The notes below the pieces were generated by a model. That model was not told where the DNA came from. It did no database searches and saw only the letters and a program-made list of their open reading frames with translations. This document shows, piece by piece, positions 4,985 through 5,541 of a stretch of 5,541 nt of DNA; the first letter of the stretch is position 1; the number at the start of each line of letters is the position of its first letter. Source of the DNA: Candidatus Hydrogenedentota bacterium (GTDB lineage Bacteria > Hydrogenedentota > Hydrogenedentia > Hydrogenedentales > CAITNO01); NCBI GenBank assembly GCA_903822375.1, contig CAIJOU010000468.1:1-5541 (forward strand). Reading direction: 5' to 3'. The position numbers were made by a program, and so were the translations under genes.

Positions 4985-5541
4985 CTATATCAGCGCCAAA
5001 TCCTTGAGGATGGTGTCTATCTGGGGCTGCAGGGACGCGGTCATCGGCACGAGCGGCAGGCGCAGCACGTTCTGGATGATGCCCATGCGCGCGAGCACGG
5101 CCTTGACCGGCAGGGGATTGGTCTCGATGAAGAGGCCGCGGAAGAGGGCGGCCAGTTTGTAGTGCATCTTGCGGGCGCCTTCCCAGTCGCCGGCGGCGGC
5201 CATGTGGCACAGCGCGGCGGTCTCGGCGGGGGCCACGTTGGCGACAACCGAAATGACGCCGGAGGCGCCCACGACCATCATGGGCAGCGTGAGGCTGTCG
5301 TCGCCGGAGATGACGGTGATGTCGCAGAGGCCGAGGATCTGGGTGACCTGGTCAATACTGCCGCAAGCCTCCTTGATCGCCACGATGTTGGGCACCTTGC
5401 TGAGTTTGGCGACCGTTTCGGGCTCAAGCTTGGTGGCGGTGCGGCCGGGCACGTTGTAGAGCACGATGGGAATGTCGACCGCGCCGGCCACGGCCTCATA
5501 ATGGGCGATGTGTCCCGCGGCGGTGGGCTTGTTGTAATAGG
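4985..5541 (-). CDS. dapA: 4-hydroxy-tetrahydrodipicolinate synthase, C-terminal part (truncated by window edge)
   Basis: The visible 184 residues are the C-terminal part of a protein usually about 290 long; the N-terminal ~105 residues and start codon lie beyond 5541. The enzyme condenses pyruvate with aspartate semialdehyde, the first committed step of diaminopimelate/lysine synthesis in the cytoplasm, through a Schiff base on a TIM barrel. Reading inward from the edge, it shows YYNKPTAAGH, then YNVPGRT, whose Tyr (codon 5458-5456) matches the catalytic Tyr133 of E. coli DapA, then AIKEACGS, whose Lys (codon 5374-5372) matches Schiff-base Lys161. SGDDSLTLPMM, GVISVVANVAP and NPLPVK follow. 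The YNVPxRT, IKEA and NPxPVK set favours true DapA over N-acetylneuraminate lyase and other family members. Residues for lysine feedback inhibition lie mostly in the missing N-terminal part. The gene converges on the GH2 gene and is probably unrelated to sugar catabolism. Confidence 0.93.
   Translation of the reverse strand, partial: YYNKPTAAGHIAHYEAVAGAVDIPIVLYNVPGRTATKLEPETVAKLSKVPNIVAIKEACGSIDQVTQILGLCDITVISGDDSLTLPMMVVGASGVISVVANVAPAETAALCHMAAAGDWEGARKMHYKLAALFRGLFIETNPLPVKAVLARMGIIQNVLRLPLVPMTASLQPQIDTILKDLALI

Noticed and set aside
4758..5210. - strand open frame running from dapA into the GH2 3' end
   Set aside because: It crosses the bidirectional terminator and is out of frame with dapA; the Arg/Pro-rich translation is typical of a shadow frame.
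1..5541. CRISPR array, tRNA, rRNA, insertion sequence or attachment site
   Set aside because: No regularly spaced repeats of suitable length, no tRNA-like cloverleaf, no transposase and no terminal inverted repeats with target duplications were seen on either strand.

Overview
The window is GC-rich bacterial chromosomal DNA, with codon third positions mostly G or C. It has three complete genes on the + strand and one truncated gene entering from the right on the - strand. Two adjacent Gfo/Idh/MocA-type sugar oxidoreductases next to an exported family-2 glycoside hydrolase are typical of glycan-degrading bacteria with large oxidoreductase and hydrolase repertoires, such as the Planctomycetes-Verrucomicrobia-Lentisphaerae-Kiritimatiellota group or similar lineages. 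That placement is an inference from gene content and style; no marker gene here proves it.

Layout: 1-208 is a leader with no convincing gene. It holds a four-copy, 9-nt, pyrimidine-rich tandem repeat, a weak extended -10 promoter candidate and a strong Shine-Dalgarno sequence. 209-1183 and 1198-2187 encode two distantly related NAD(P)-dependent oxidoreductases separated by 14 nt, almost certainly one transcript. 2188-2374 is a non-coding gap with a very stable 39-nt hairpin. 2375-4843 encodes an 822-residue secreted GH2 enzyme with both catalytic glutamates visible. 4844-4984 is a convergent intergenic region with a 14-bp terminator hairpin usable from both sides. 4985-5541 (- strand) is the C-terminal two thirds of 4-hydroxy-tetrahydrodipicolinate synthase (dapA).

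How the genes may work together: the GH2 protein would release a sugar from a glycan or glycoconjugate outside the cytoplasm, and the two cytoplasmic oxidoreductases would oxidise or epimerise the sugar or a derivative. The substrate cannot be read from the sequence. The hairpin between the second oxidoreductase and the GH2 gene suggests at least partly separate transcripts. dapA belongs to lysine/diaminopimelate biosynthesis and is probably only a neighbour.

I see no new defence, mobile or RNA-guided system. The most notable non-coding signal is that the 3' regions of the genes share small sequence modules: a CCGC-RAA-GCGG mini-hairpin at nearly the same distance after the stop codon of two genes on opposite strands, and a CCGTACCGA 9-mer ahead of the terminator hairpin of two + strand genes. 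These could belong to a genome-wide 3'-end element family.
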